From assembly GCF_024499015.1 (NCBI RefSeq), contig NZ_CP098604.1, forward strand, positions 4,340,001-4,404,000: a DNA stretch of 64,000 nt, read 5' to 3'. This document shows, one piece after another, positions 32,943 through 42,537 of this stretch; the stretch's first letter is position 1, and each line of letters begins with the position of its first letter. The notes under the pieces are model-generated. The model had not been told where the DNA came from, ran no database searches, and worked only from the letters and a program-made list of their open reading frames with translations. Source of the stretch: Xanthomonas hortorum pv. pelargonii. Lineage in GTDB: Bacteria > Pseudomonadota > Gammaproteobacteria > Xanthomonadales > Xanthomonadaceae. The position numbers and the translations under genes were made by a program.

Positions 32943-33440
32943 ATGAAACACACAATGCGCGCGCTGGCGCTCGCTTCGATCGCCGCTCTGGCCGTCACCG
33001 CCTGCAAGAAGGAAGAGCCGGCACCGACCGCCGCCGCAGCCCCGGCTGCGCTGACCGCACCGTCCAAGGACGACAACGCCGGCTGGAAGAAGTACCTGCA
33101 GGAAGTGGTCGGCCAGAACCTGGGCGCCACCACCAACAGCCCGTTCCTGTACTACTTGCCGCCGGAGTCCGATGCCGAGTTCGCCGGCAGCTACGAGCGT
33201 CAGCTGGAAAGCGTCAAGACCGCACTCGCCCGTGGCGTGCAGCCGGGCAACATGCTGGCCTTCGGTTCGTCGGCCTCGACCAAGATGGCCGACCTGATCG
33301 ACGCCGCGTTCAAGGACGTGCCGGCCGATTCGATGAAGGGCGTGCGCGTGTTGTTCATCGGCAATGCGGCCGAGAATGCGCGCGTGCAGACCATCGTCCA
33401 GCCCAAGGGCGTGGAATACACCTTCGTTGAAGCCAAGTAA
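32943..33440 (+). CDS. Small lipoprotein of unknown function
   Basis: ATG 32943 follows gggaggag with good spacing. A signal peptide with lipobox ends at C21 (LAVTAC), followed by KKEEPAPTAAAAPAA, a flexible tether. The mature part (about 120 residues) is mixed helix/strand with YLPPESDAEFAGSY and VRVLFIGNAAEN; I do not recognise the fold. It is predicted to be membrane-anchored and lies 47 bp after coaD, possibly co-transcribed. Two strong hairpins follow it. Confidence 0.75.
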   Translation: MKHTMRALALASIAALAVTACKKEEPAPTAAAAPAALTAPSKDDNAGWKKYLQEVVGQNLGATTNSPFLYYLPPESDAEFAGSYERQLESVKTALARGVQPGNMLAFGSSASTKMADLIDAAFKDVPADSMKGVRVLFIGNAAENARVQTIVQPKGVEYTFVEAK

Positions 33441-33450
33441 TGCCGTACCA

Positions 33451-33508
33451 GGCCGGACGCGCGGGAGGGCGCATCCGGCCGCAGCATGCGGATCCAGCCG
33501 CATGCTGC
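33451..33508 (+). terminator. Tandem stem-loops after the lipoprotein gene
   Basis: Two adjacent hairpins are present: ggccgga...tccggcc (33451-33480) and an 11-bp perfect stem gcagcatgcgg/ccgcatgctgc (33481-33508). There is no T run, so they may be a factor-assisted terminator or an mRNA-stabilising 3' end. Confidence 0.5.
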
Positions 33509-33674
33509 TGAAGTCGCATGCCACCGGAGCCGGCCGTGTCAGGCCGGTCTCCGACAGCGCCCACGGCGTTGTCCCTTGGTTGATTCGCGCCATGTGCGCC
33601 CGCCTGCAGCAGTACGTTGCGTTCCAGCGCCTGCGGTTGAATCGCGCTGCTTCGCATCGCATGGTGTTGCCGAT

Positions 33675-33959
33675 ATGTCGCTGAAAATCAACGAGCTCTG
33701 CGTCAACTGCGATGTCTGCGAGCCGGCGTGCCCGAATCAGGCCATCTCGATGGGCGAAACCATCTACGTCATCGACCCGGCACGCTGCACCGAGTGCGTG
33801 GGCCATTTCGACGAGGCGCAATGCGTGGTGGTGTGCCCGGTCGAATGCATCGACCCGGATCCGGCCATCCCGGAAACCCATGATCAATTGCTCGCCAAGC
33901 TCATGCAGCTGCAGCGCGATCACCCCGAACTGTACGAACAGGAGCCTCCCGCCCCGTGA
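33675..33959 (+). CDS. 2[4Fe-4S] ferredoxin (YfhL/Fdx type)
   Basis: ATG 33675 gives 94 residues. Cluster ligands are visible as C9-x2-C12-x2-C15-x3-C19 and C38-x2-C41-x8-C50-x3-C54, with the long x8 spacing typical of YfhL/Alvin-type low-potential ferredoxins. It acts in cytoplasmic electron transfer; the partner is unknown. Its stop overlaps the GTG start of the gamma-glutamyltransferase gene. Confidence 0.93.
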   Translation: MSLKINELCVNCDVCEPACPNQAISMGETIYVIDPARCTECVGHFDEAQCVVVCPVECIDPDPAIPETHDQLLAKLMQLQRDHPELYEQEPPAP

Positions 33960-35734
33960 GCATTTTTTCCCGACACTTTTCTGCGCGCGGCCTGTTGCTG
34001 CTGGCCTTCGTGCTGGCACCGCCGGCGTGGTCTGCCGATGGCGGCAAACCTGCGGCGGCTGCAAGCTCGCCGGTGGCGGCGCATCCGCCGGGCGCGGCGA
34101 TTGCCAGCGGTCACACCCTGGCCACCGACGCCGGCCTGCAGATCCTGCGCGAAGGCGGCAATGCCTTCGATGCGGCCATCGCGGTGTCGTCCACGCTGGC
34201 GGTGGTTGAGCCGATCAGTTCGGGTCTGGGCGGCGGTGGCTTCTTCCTGCTGCACGATGCCAAGACCGGCAAGGACGTGATGCTGGACGCGCGCGAGTAC
34301 GCGCCCGAGTCGGCCAGCGAGGCGCAGTTCCTCGACAAGAAGGGCGAGCTGGATCGCGACCGCTCGGTCAACGGCCCGTGGTCGGCCGGTATTCCCGGGC
34401 TGCCCGCCGCGCTGGTGGAACTGGCCTCCAAACACGGCCGGCTGCCACTCAAGCAATCGCTGGCACCCTCGATCCGCATCGCCACCGAGGGCTTCCCCGT
34501 GTACGCGCGCATGGCCAAGGGCTATGCCTCGCGGCGTGAAGTGATGGAGCGTTATCCCGGCACGCGCGAGGTGTATCTGCGCGGCGGCAAGCCCATTGCC
34601 GAAGGCGACATCTTCAAACAGCCCGAGCTCGCACATACGTTGAAGCTGCTTGGCGACAAGGGTTTTGATGGCTTCTACAAGGGCGAAACCGCCAAGAAGC
34701 TGCTGGCTGGCGTCAAGCAGGCCGGTGGACAGTGGAAAGCGGCCGAGCTGTCCGGGTATCGGGTGAAGGAGCGCACGCCGATCCAGTTCGATTACCGCGG
34801 CTGGAAGATCACCACTGCGCCGCCGCCGTCCTCCGGCGGGATCGCACTCGCTGCGATGCTGCAGATTCTGGAAGGCTGGGATCTGGACAAGCTAGACGAC
34901 GCGCACCGCACCCATCTGGTGGTGGAAGCGATGCGCCGCGCCTACCGCGACCGCACCTTTTTCCTGGGCGACCCGGACTTTGTCGCCGTGCCGCAGCGCG
35001 TGCTGACCAGCAAGGATTACGCGCAGGGCCTGCGTGCCACGATCAACCCGGAGAAGGCCACGCCCAGCGATCTGCTGTCGGGCAATCCCACCCCGCTGGA
35101 AGACGACGAGACCACGCATTTCTCCATCATCGACAGCGAAGGCAACCGCGTCGGCGCCACCCAGACCGTCAACCTGCTGTACGGCTCCGGCCTGATCCCC
35201 AAAGGCACCGGCGTGCTGCTCAACGACGAGATGGACGACTTCGCGCTCAAGCCGGGCACGCCCAACGCCTTCGGCGTGATGGGCTATGCCGCCAACGCAC
35301 CCAAGCCGGGCAAGCGCATGCTCAGCTCGATGACGCCCACCTTCATGGAATCGGCCGACAAGGTTGCGGTGATCGGCACCCCGGGCGGCAGCCGCATCAT
35401 CACCATGGTGCTGCTCGGCATCCTGGGCTACGACGCCGGTCTGGACGCGCAGCAGGTCAGCGCCTTGCCGCGTTATCACCACCAGTGGTTGCCGGACGTG
35501 ATCGAGGCCGAGAGCAACGCGTTCTCGCCGCAGACCGCCAAGGCGCTGCAAGCGATGGGCCACGCGCTCAAGCTGCCCGGCGACACCGCCGCCGGCGGCC
35601 GCGGTTCCAGCCACGTGTGGGGCAACCTGCAAACCGTGGAATGGGACAAGCGCAGCAACGTGCTGAGCGGCGGCAGCGACCCGCGTAACCCGGTGGGCAA
35701 GGCGCAAGTGCAGCTGGACGCAGCTGCGCGCTGA
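33956..35734 (+). CDS. ggt: Gamma-glutamyltransferase
   Basis: GTG 33956 overlaps the ferredoxin stop, with aggag about 12 bases upstream. The 592-residue precursor has a signal peptide (LLLLAFVLAPPAWSA) and then GGNAFDAAIA, LNPRRAD-like and SGLGGGGF features of GGT. Autocleavage should occur before T386 in DDETTHFS, producing large and small subunits with T386 as the N-terminal nucleophile. It cleaves glutathione and other gamma-glutamyl compounds in the periplasm. PGKRMLSSMTPT and GTPGGSRI are the expected small-subunit motifs. Confidence 0.96.
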   Translation: MSIFSRHFSARGLLLLAFVLAPPAWSADGGKPAAAASSPVAAHPPGAAIASGHTLATDAGLQILREGGNAFDAAIAVSSTLAVVEPISSGLGGGGFFLLHDAKTGKDVMLDAREYAPESASEAQFLDKKGELDRDRSVNGPWSAGIPGLPAALVELASKHGRLPLKQSLAPSIRIATEGFPVYARMAKGYASRREVMERYPGTREVYLRGGKPIAEGDIFKQPELAHTLKLLGDKGFDGFYKGETAKKLLAGVKQAGGQWKAAELSGYRVKERTPIQFDYRGWKITTAPPPSSGGIALAAMLQILEGWDLDKLDDAHRTHLVVEAMRRAYRDRTFFLGDPDFVAVPQRVLTSKDYAQGLRATINPEKATPSDLLSGNPTPLEDDETTHFSIIDSEGNRVGATQTVNLLYGSGLIPKGTGVLLNDEMDDFALKPGTPNAFGVMGYAANAPKPGKRMLSSMTPTFMESADKVAVIGTPGGSRIITMVLLGILGYDAGLDAQQVSALPRYHHQWLPDVIEAESNAFSPQTAKALQAMGHALKLPGDTAAGGRGSSHVWGNLQTVEWDKRSNVLSGGSDPRNPVGKAQVQLDAAAR

Positions 35735-36104
35735 TGGCTTAGAGCGGCCGACAATAAGGACTGCGCAGCTGCCAGGCGGTCGCGGCCGGTGCCTGGAATC
35801 GGCATGTACCGCGCTATTACATTGCGGTTACTCCGCGCCGTCTGCGCCCACCTGACGACTGCTCGCTAGGTTTTGTTTGTTGATTGAGTGCTGATCGATT
35901 GAGGTGCGCCTGCTTTCGTAAGCGAAGGCAGGCACTTGCTGGATACCATCATGTGTTGTGTCATGCCATGCGCGATGATGATGTTATCCGCATGTGCTCG
36001 CCATCCGTCGATGCACACACGCATCCGCAGCGATGCAAATCCACATACTGGCCTATGCCTGGATTGGACTTGTTGCCTTGTGCCAATGCAGCGACCATCT
36101 CGGT
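35735..36104 (+). other. Intergenic region with a dispersed repeat, upstream of the GH9 gene
   Basis: The first half (about 35741-35875) resembles the yajC-secD gap (about 50450-50575): both share ctgcgc, caggcgg, gccggtgcc/gtgccggg blocks and the stretch cacctgacga(c/t)tgctcgc. It looks like a copy of a dispersed intergenic element. The remaining ~220 bp should contain the GH9 promoter; no gene is evident. Confidence 0.5.
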
Positions 36105-37862
36105 ATGAACATTTTCCAGACTCTGCTCACCAGCATGGTGATCGCATCGCCCATCGCCGCCTATGCAGCCGACACCACCGGCAACCAGGCCGCATCGGCC
36201 ACTGGCGCAGCCATCCACGTCAATCAGCTCGGCTATCTACCCGGCTCGGCCAAGCTTGCGGTGGTCGGGTTGCCGCAAGGCGCGGCAACCGGCGCTGACC
36301 GTTTCATAGTGGAAGACGCGCAAGGGCGCCGCGTACTGCAGGGCACTTTGCAACCTGCCGCGCAGTGGTTGCCGGCCGGCCAGCAGGCGCGGGTGGCGGA
36401 TTTTTCCGGCGTGCGTACAGCAGGCACGTATCGCTTGAAAATCGACGGGCTGCCGGCGTCCGATCCATTCCCGATTGCGGCCGGCGCGTATCAACCAGTG
36501 CTCGATGCATCGCTGAAGGCGTTCTATTTCAACCGCGCCAGCACTGCGCTGCCGGCGCAGTTCGCCGGGCGCTATGCGCGTGCGGCCGGGCACCCCGATA
36601 CGCAGGTGCGTATCCACCCTTCCGCGGCATGGGCCACGCGCCCGGCCGACAGCGTGATCAGTGCGCCCAAGGGCTGGTACGACGCCGGTGACTACAACAA
36701 GTACATCGTCAACTCCGGCATCAGCACCTACACCTTGCTGGCCGCCTACGAGCAGTATCCGGCGCTGTTCAAGGCGCAGGCGCTGACCATCCCCAACGAC
36801 GCGCCCGGTGTGCCCGGCATCCTGCAGGAGACCTGGTGGAATCTTGAGTGGATGCTGGCCATGCAGGACCCGGCCGATGGCGGCGTGTACCACAAGCTCA
36901 CCGACAAGCAGTTCGATGGGTTGGTGATGCCCGAGCAGGCCAAGCAACAACGCTATGTGGTGATGAAGGCCACTGCGGCCACACTGGATTTCGCTGCGGT
37001 GATGGCAGCGGCCAGCCGCGTGTATGCGCCGTTCGACAAGCAGTATCCGGGTGTATCCGCACGCATGTTGAAAGCCGCGCGCAGCGCCTGGGCGTGGGCG
37101 CAGCAGCACCCGGATGTGATCTATCGCCAGCCGGATGACGTGCGCACCGGCGGCTACGACGATGCGCAGGTGGACGACGAATTCGCCTGGGCTGCGGCGG
37201 AGTTGTATGTGAGCACGCGCGAGGATGGCTTCTACGACGCGATGATCGCGCGCAATGTGCCGGCCAGTGTGCCGGGCTGGAGCAATGTCGGCGGACTGGC
37301 GTGGATGTCGCTGGCCGAGCATCGCGACCAGCTCACCCCGCATGCCGACCGTGCACGCATCGCGCGTGAGATCACCGGTCTGGCGCAGCGTCTTGCCGAT
37401 GAGTGGCAGTCCTCTCCGTGGCGTCTGGCGGTGACGGACACCGACTTCGTGTGGGGCAGTAATGCAGTCGTGCTCAACCGCGCGATGATGTTGATGCAGG
37501 GCTACCGGCTGACCCGGCAGCGGCCATTTCTGGATGCCGCACAGTCGCAGCTGGATTACATCCTGGGACGCAATCCGCTCGGGTTGTCGTTCGTCACCGG
37601 GGTAGGGCTGCGCAGCCCGCTGCATATCCACCATCGCCCCTCCGAAGCTGATGGCATCGACGCGCCGGTCCCGGGCTGGCTGGCCGGTGGCCCGCAACCC
37701 GGGCAGCAGGATGCCAAGGACTGCAAGGTGGCGTATCCCTCCAAACTGCCGGCGTTGTCGTATCTGGACAATGCCTGCAGCTATGCCAGCAACGAGGTGG
37801 CGATCAACTGGAATGCGCCGCTGGTGTATGTGAGTGCTGCGATTGAGGCTTCTACGCGGTAA
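36105..37862 (+). CDS. GH9 endoglucanase (cellulase) with N-terminal Ig-like domain
   Basis: ATG 36105 opens a signal peptide (TLLTSMVIASPIAAYA). Residues ~40-125 form the CelD_N-type Ig-like domain (IHVNQLGYLPGSAK), followed by the GH9 (alpha/alpha)6 barrel. The catalytic base pair is D193/D196 in WYDAGDYNKY, the conserved HxxP-type loop is HIHHRPSEAD, and the acid is E564 in SNEVAINWNA. It cleaves beta-1,4-glucan with inversion and is probably secreted or periplasmic. It appears monocistronic, with a repeat element immediately downstream. Confidence 0.94.
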   Translation: MNIFQTLLTSMVIASPIAAYAADTTGNQAASATGAAIHVNQLGYLPGSAKLAVVGLPQGAATGADRFIVEDAQGRRVLQGTLQPAAQWLPAGQQARVADFSGVRTAGTYRLKIDGLPASDPFPIAAGAYQPVLDASLKAFYFNRASTALPAQFAGRYARAAGHPDTQVRIHPSAAWATRPADSVISAPKGWYDAGDYNKYIVNSGISTYTLLAAYEQYPALFKAQALTIPNDAPGVPGILQETWWNLEWMLAMQDPADGGVYHKLTDKQFDGLVMPEQAKQQRYVVMKATAATLDFAAVMAAASRVYAPFDKQYPGVSARMLKAARSAWAWAQQHPDVIYRQPDDVRTGGYDDAQVDDEFAWAAAELYVSTREDGFYDAMIARNVPASVPGWSNVGGLAWMSLAEHRDQLTPHADRARIAREITGLAQRLADEWQSSPWRLAVTDTDFVWGSNAVVLNRAMMLMQGYRLTRQRPFLDAAQSQLDYILGRNPLGLSFVTGVGLRSPLHIHHRPSEADGIDAPVPGWLAGGPQPGQQDAKDCKVAYPSKLPALSYLDNACSYASNEVAINWNAPLVYVSAAIEASTR

Positions 37863-37897
37863 GGCGGGCGTTTTTCAACGCGATGCCGCGGCTGTTC

Positions 37898-38054
37898 CTT
37901 CTCCCACCGGGAGAAGGTGGCCGCAGCGCCGGATGAGGGTACGGCGTCGGCAGGAACACTGACACACCGTACCCTCACCCCAACCCCTCTCCCGGAGGGA
38001 GAGGGGCTTTAAGCCACCGCAGCTCGTTCTCCCGGGGAGAGGGGCCTTAAGCCG
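37898..38054. repeat. Intergenic hairpin repeat, tctcccgggaga family, copy 1
   Basis: It contains ttctcccaccgggagaa, gccggatgagggtacgg and, inverted, ccgtaccctcaccccaaccc followed by ctctcccggagggagag. The end is a partial tandem duplication (gagaggggctttaagccaccgcagctc / gagaggggccttaagccgccgcagctc). Matching blocks recur at 47215-47347 in the opposite order, so this is a dispersed Xanthomonas-type element. Confidence 0.75.
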
Positions 38055-38061
38055 CCGCAGC

Positions 38062-38694
38062 TCACTCCACCCGCGTACCAAAAATCCGGTCGCCTGCATC
38101 GCCCAGGCCGGGCAGGATGTAGCCCTTCTCGTTGAGGTGATCGTCGATCGCGGCGGTGTACACCTCCACATCCGGATGCACCGCTTCCAGCGCTTTCAGG
38201 CCTTCCGGTGCGGCCACTAAAAAGATGCCCTTGATGCGCCGTGCGCCAGCGCGCTTGAGCATGTCGATGGTGGCGATCAGGGTGCCGCCGGTGGCCAGCA
38301 TCGGGTCCAGGATCAGCGCGTCGCGTTCTTCCAGGCGGCCGGTGAGGCGTTCGAAGTAGGGCACCGGCTGCAGGGTTTCTTCGTCGCGCTGCAGGCCGAC
38401 CACGCTCACGCGCGCGGCCGGAATCAGCGCCAGCACGCCCGGCAGCATGCCCAGACCTGCGCGCAGGATCGGCACCAGGGTGATTTTTGCGCCGGCAATC
38501 CGCTGCACGGTCACCGGGCCGGCCCAGCCGGGTTGCACGTGCGATTCGGTGTCCAGATTGGCGGTGGCCTCGTAAGCCAGCAACGTGCCCAGCTCGGTGA
38601 CCAGTTCGCGGAAGCCCTTGGTGCTCAAGGCGGCATCGCGCAGCAGACCGATCTTGTGTTGAACGAGGGGGTGGCGAACTTCGACGATTTTCAT
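38062..38694 (-). CDS. upp: Uracil phosphoribosyltransferase
   Basis: The start at 38692-38694 gives 210 residues beginning [16 protein letters not shown], the standard Upp N-terminus; the upstream extension is unconserved. The PRPP-binding loop DPMLATGGT and the C-terminal [10 protein letters not shown] uracil site are present. It salvages uracil to UMP in the cytoplasm. It is divergent from the TonB receptor operon, with 151 bp between starts. Confidence 0.97.
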   Translation of the reverse strand: MKIVEVRHPLVQHKIGLLRDAALSTKGFRELVTELGTLLAYEATANLDTESHVQPGWAGPVTVQRIAGAKITLVPILRAGLGMLPGVLALIPAARVSVVGLQRDEETLQPVPYFERLTGRLEERDALILDPMLATGGTLIATIDMLKRAGARRIKGIFLVAAPEGLKALEAVHPDVEVYTAAIDDHLNEKGYILPGLGDAGDRIFGTRVE

Positions 38695-38845
38695 GGGCAG
38701 CGACAGGCGGGAGAGACCCACAGTGTGCCGCAGCCGGCGGCAGCGTCGCCACACATTGCGCGTGATCGCGCTTGCAGATGTCATGTCAGTGAAACGTCGT
38801 AGACATAGTGTGCCCACCCATTCTTAACCAATTGGGGAAGCACCC

Positions 38846-41404
38846 GTGCTCAACAAGACTCCGCTCTGCCTGGCGATCACGCTGACGTTGGCTGCGGCCA
38901 CGTGGAGCCCGCTGGCGCTGGCGGCCGAGGGTGCTGCTGCTGGCGGCGCAGCAAGCGCTGCGGCCATCGATCTGGAACGGCTGGAAGTGCGCCCGCAAAC
39001 GGAATCGCAAGTGCGCGCGGTCGATCTCAAGCGTAGTTCCGATGCCATCCAGGATGCGGTCGCGTCCGATGCGATGGGCCGCTACCCCGACAAGAATGTT
39101 GCAGAGTCCTTGCAGCGCCTGCCCGGCGTCAGCGTGACGCGCGATCAGGGCGAGGGCCGCTTCGTGGTGATCCGCGGTCTGGATTCGGCGCTCAACAGCG
39201 TCACCATCGACGGCATGACCATGGGCACGCCGGAAGACGGCACCCGCTCGGCGCCGCTGGACGTGATTCCTTCCGATTCGACCGAGCGCCTGAAGGTGGT
39301 CAAGTCGCCAACGCCGGACATGCCGGGCGATTCCATCGGCGGTGCAATTCAAGTGGAGTCCACCTCCGCATTCGATCGCGATGGCCGCACCTTGCGCGGC
39401 TCGGTCGAAGGCAGCCACCAGTCGTTGTCGGGCAAGACGAGCCCGAAGGGCGCGTTCAACTACAGCGATATTTTCGATGGCACCTTCGGTGTGGCAGTGG
39501 GTGTGAACTACCAGGATCGCGAATTCGAATCCGACAACACCGAAGTGGCCTACGACAGCTTCGATGGCGGTGCGGCCGATGATTTGTTTGCCGGCGAAGT
39601 GCAGCGCCGTAAGTACTTCATCGAACGTACCCGCATGGGCGCGAATCTCAACCTGGACTGGCGCCCGGACGAAGACAACCGCTATTACCTGCGCACGCTG
39701 TACAGCCGTTTCGACGATGCCGAAACGCGTCAGCGCACCATCTTCGGTCTGAGCGATGGTCAGGTCAGCGCCAATGGCGATGGCACCTACAACGTGGCCG
39801 ATCTGCCGGCCGATTCGATCTCCAAGCGCGTGCGCTATCGCACCAAGAAGGAAGACACCATGGCCTTGAGCGTGGGCGGCGAAAATCGCCTGAGCGCGGC
39901 CACCGTGGATTACAAGGTGGGCTACACCAAGACCACCGAGCGCGTGAACGATGAAATGGAAGCGCGCTTCAACTATGACGGCGACGATCTGTCGGCCACG
40001 GTCGATCAGAACAGCGGGATTCCGCGCTTGGGCTTCTCCGACAACGGCTGGCAGAGCAACGACGATTTCGTGTTAGACCGCTTCGTGCTTTCGCCCAAGC
40101 GGGTGGACGACAGCGAGCGCAGCGCGCAGGTCAACGTGCGCTTCGATGGCGAGCATGCCAGCCTGAAGATGGGTGTGCTCGGTCGCTGGCGCGAGCGCGA
40201 TGTCAATGTGGACGAACGCGAGCTGCGTCGCGGCCCGGCGATCGACTTGAGCGACTGGACCACCACCGCGCCGGAACACCGTGGCGGCACCTTGGGCGAA
40301 AGCATCGGCTCGGATGGCATGCGCCGTTACTGGAACACCTCCGGCAATCTGTACAGCGCACGTCCGCAGGATCTCGGCGGCAATCAGCAGGTCTCGCTGC
40401 AGGACGACTACACCGCCACCGAAGATGTGTTTGCGACGTACGCAATGGGCACCTGGGACATCGGGGCGCTGCGCATGATTGCCGGCGTGCGTGTGGAGAA
40501 CACCCAGTTCAATGCCACCGGCAATCAGGTGGACGTGGCAGAAGACGGTCGCTCGGCCACGGTGACGCCACGCGAAGCGTCCAGCAGCTATACCAACGTG
40601 CTGCCGGGCCTGCACCTGCGCTACGACACCGGCAACGACTGGGTGCTGCGGTTTGCGGCCAACAAGACCTTGTCGCGCCCGTCGTTCGGCGATGTCTCGC
40701 CGCGCGTGAGCATCAATCGCGGCGATGAGGAAGTGAGCATCGGCAATCCCGATCTCAATCCTTACCGTTCCACCAATCTGGATCTGTCGTTCGAGAAATA
40801 CATCGGCAGCACCGGCCTGATCTCGTTGGGCGTGTTCAACAAATCGATCGACGATTACATCGTGCAGACGATCAGCACCAACGATGCGGAATTCCCGGAT
40901 TTGCAGGTCACGCGCTCGATCAATGGCGACACCGCAAAAGTGCGCGGCGCCGAGTTCAACTGGCAGCAGACCCTGGACTTCCTGCCGGAAGGCTGGAATG
41001 GCCTGTTGGTCGGTGCCAGCGCCACCGTGCTGGACAGCGATTTCGATCCCGGCCTGAGCGACCGCGCCGGTGAGGACTTCACCTTGCCGCGTTCGTCCAA
41101 GCGGATCTACAGCGGCCATCTGGGTTATGAAAAATACGGCTTCAGTGCGCGTGTGGCAGCGGTATATCGCAGCGAATACCTGGACACCATCGGCGCCAGC
41201 CGCGCGTACGATATCTATGTCGCTCCGCATACCCAGCTGGATTTCAGCATGAATTACCAATTCAACAGCCACGTCAGCCTGTATCTGGAAGCGCAGAACC
41301 TGCTGGACGAACCGCTGGAGCTATACCAGGGCGTGCCCTCGCGCACGCTGCAGAATGAAGAGTACGGCCGCACCTATGCGCTTGGCCTGAAGGTGGCACT
41401 GTGA
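38846..41404 (+). CDS. TonB-dependent receptor of the phytase operon (852 aa)
   Basis: GTG 38846 follows ggggaag. The signal peptide (LAITLTLAAATWSPLALA) leads into plug motifs (GRYPDKNVAESLQRLPGVSV, VVIRGLDSALNSVTIDG, GDSIGGAIQVES), the subclass of Xanthomonas receptors with the PDKN/RLPGV signature. The barrel ends YALGLKVAL. Its stop overlaps the GTG start of the phytase-like gene (GTGA at 41401-41404), implying coupled translation. The likely ligand is inferred to be phytate or its inositol-phosphate products. Confidence 0.95.
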   Translation: MLNKTPLCLAITLTLAAATWSPLALAAEGAAAGGAASAAAIDLERLEVRPQTESQVRAVDLKRSSDAIQDAVASDAMGRYPDKNVAESLQRLPGVSVTRDQGEGRFVVIRGLDSALNSVTIDGMTMGTPEDGTRSAPLDVIPSDSTERLKVVKSPTPDMPGDSIGGAIQVESTSAFDRDGRTLRGSVEGSHQSLSGKTSPKGAFNYSDIFDGTFGVAVGVNYQDREFESDNTEVAYDSFDGGAADDLFAGEVQRRKYFIERTRMGANLNLDWRPDEDNRYYLRTLYSRFDDAETRQRTIFGLSDGQVSANGDGTYNVADLPADSISKRVRYRTKKEDTMALSVGGENRLSAATVDYKVGYTKTTERVNDEMEARFNYDGDDLSATVDQNSGIPRLGFSDNGWQSNDDFVLDRFVLSPKRVDDSERSAQVNVRFDGEHASLKMGVLGRWRERDVNVDERELRRGPAIDLSDWTTTAPEHRGGTLGESIGSDGMRRYWNTSGNLYSARPQDLGGNQQVSLQDDYTATEDVFATYAMGTWDIGALRMIAGVRVENTQFNATGNQVDVAEDGRSATVTPREASSSYTNVLPGLHLRYDTGNDWVLRFAANKTLSRPSFGDVSPRVSINRGDEEVSIGNPDLNPYRSTNLDLSFEKYIGSTGLISLGVFNKSIDDYIVQTISTNDAEFPDLQVTRSINGDTAKVRGAEFNWQQTLDFLPEGWNGLLVGASATVLDSDFDPGLSDRAGEDFTLPRSSKRIYSGHLGYEKYGFSARVAAVYRSEYLDTIGASRAYDIYVAPHTQLDFSMNYQFNSHVSLYLEAQNLLDEPLELYQGVPSRTLQNEEYGRTYALGLKVAL

Positions 41405-42537
41405 TCGCAACGCGCACGCGGCTCCACACCACGTTACTCCACACCACGTTGCTTGCCACCGCACTGGCGCTGACGGCTTGCGCCAGCGCACCGGTCGACC
41501 GCGAAGCCGACGAGGCGCTGCTGAAAGACCCCTTGCTCAGCGAGGCCAGGGTGGCGCACGAAGTGGTGCCGGAAGCCTTCATCACCACTTCCACGCCGTC
41601 CGACAATCTGGACTCACCTGCCAGCTGGAGTGCGCCCGATGGCAGCCGCTGGCTGATTGCCACTGCCAAGGCCACGCATGCGTTGGTGGTGTTCGATGGC
41701 GACAGCGGCAAGCGCCTGCGCGTGGTCGGCGGCAAGGGCAAGGCCCTGGGCAAGCTGGATCGCCCGAACGGGATCTCGGTGGTCGACGATCTGCTGTTTG
41801 TGGTCGAGCGCGACAACCGCCGTGTGCAGGTGTTCTCGCTGCCGGACTTCAAGCCGTTGACTGCCTTCGGCCAGGATGAACTGCGCGAGCCCTACGGCCT
41901 GTGGGTGCGCAAGCACGATGGCGGTTACGAGGTGGTGGTCAGCGACAACTACATGTCGCCGGCCAACAAGGATCTGCCGCCGCCGGTGGCCGACCTCGGT
42001 CAGCGCTTTCGGCGTTATCAATTGAACAACGCAGGGCAGGGCTGGCAATCGCGCCTGACCCAGAGCTTTGGCGATACCACCGAAGCGGGTGCAGTGCGGA
42101 TTGCCGAATCGGTGTTCGGCGATGAAGCCAATGCGCGCTTGATGATTGCCGAAGAAGACGTGGCCGTGGGCACGCAGCTACGCGAGTACGGCATGGACGG
42201 GCGTTATCGCGGGCGCAATGTCGGCACCGGCCTGTTCAAGGCGCAGGCCGAGGGCATGACCCTGCTGGCGTGCAGCGACGGCAGCGGGTATTGGATCGCC
42301 ACCGATCAGTTCAAGGACCGCAGTGTGTTTCAGGTGTTCGATCGCCAGAGCCTGGCGCATGTCGGCGCATTCGCCGGCCGGGTGACCGCCAACACCGACG
42401 GCGTGTGGCTGGATCAACGCGGCGATGCGCGCTTCCCCGGTGGGGTGTTCTACGCATTGCATGACGACCAGGCGGTGGCCGCATTCGATTGGCGCGATAT
42501 CGCGCGCACGCTGCGCTTGAAAGAGTGCGCGCCATGA
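41401..42537 (+). CDS. Phytase-like beta-propeller lipoprotein
   Basis: The 378-residue protein has a signal peptide with lipobox LTAC. The mature part shows propeller repeats with NGISVVDDLLFVVERDNRRVQVF, LMIAEEDVAVGTQL and the C-terminal FPGGVFYALHDDQAVAAFDW, resembling the beta-propeller phytase fold (PF02333 type), which uses calcium to hydrolyse phytate. Acidic clusters at blade edges are consistent with this, but the classic DDPAIW N-terminal motif is not obvious, so it may be a divergent phytase. It is coupled at both ends to neighbours. Confidence 0.72.
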   Translation: MIATRTRLHTTLLHTTLLATALALTACASAPVDREADEALLKDPLLSEARVAHEVVPEAFITTSTPSDNLDSPASWSAPDGSRWLIATAKATHALVVFDGDSGKRLRVVGGKGKALGKLDRPNGISVVDDLLFVVERDNRRVQVFSLPDFKPLTAFGQDELREPYGLWVRKHDGGYEVVVSDNYMSPANKDLPPPVADLGQRFRRYQLNNAGQGWQSRLTQSFGDTTEAGAVRIAESVFGDEANARLMIAEEDVAVGTQLREYGMDGRYRGRNVGTGLFKAQAEGMTLLACSDGSGYWIATDQFKDRSVFQVFDRQSLAHVGAFAGRVTANTDGVWLDQRGDARFPGGVFYALHDDQAVAAFDWRDIARTLRLKECAP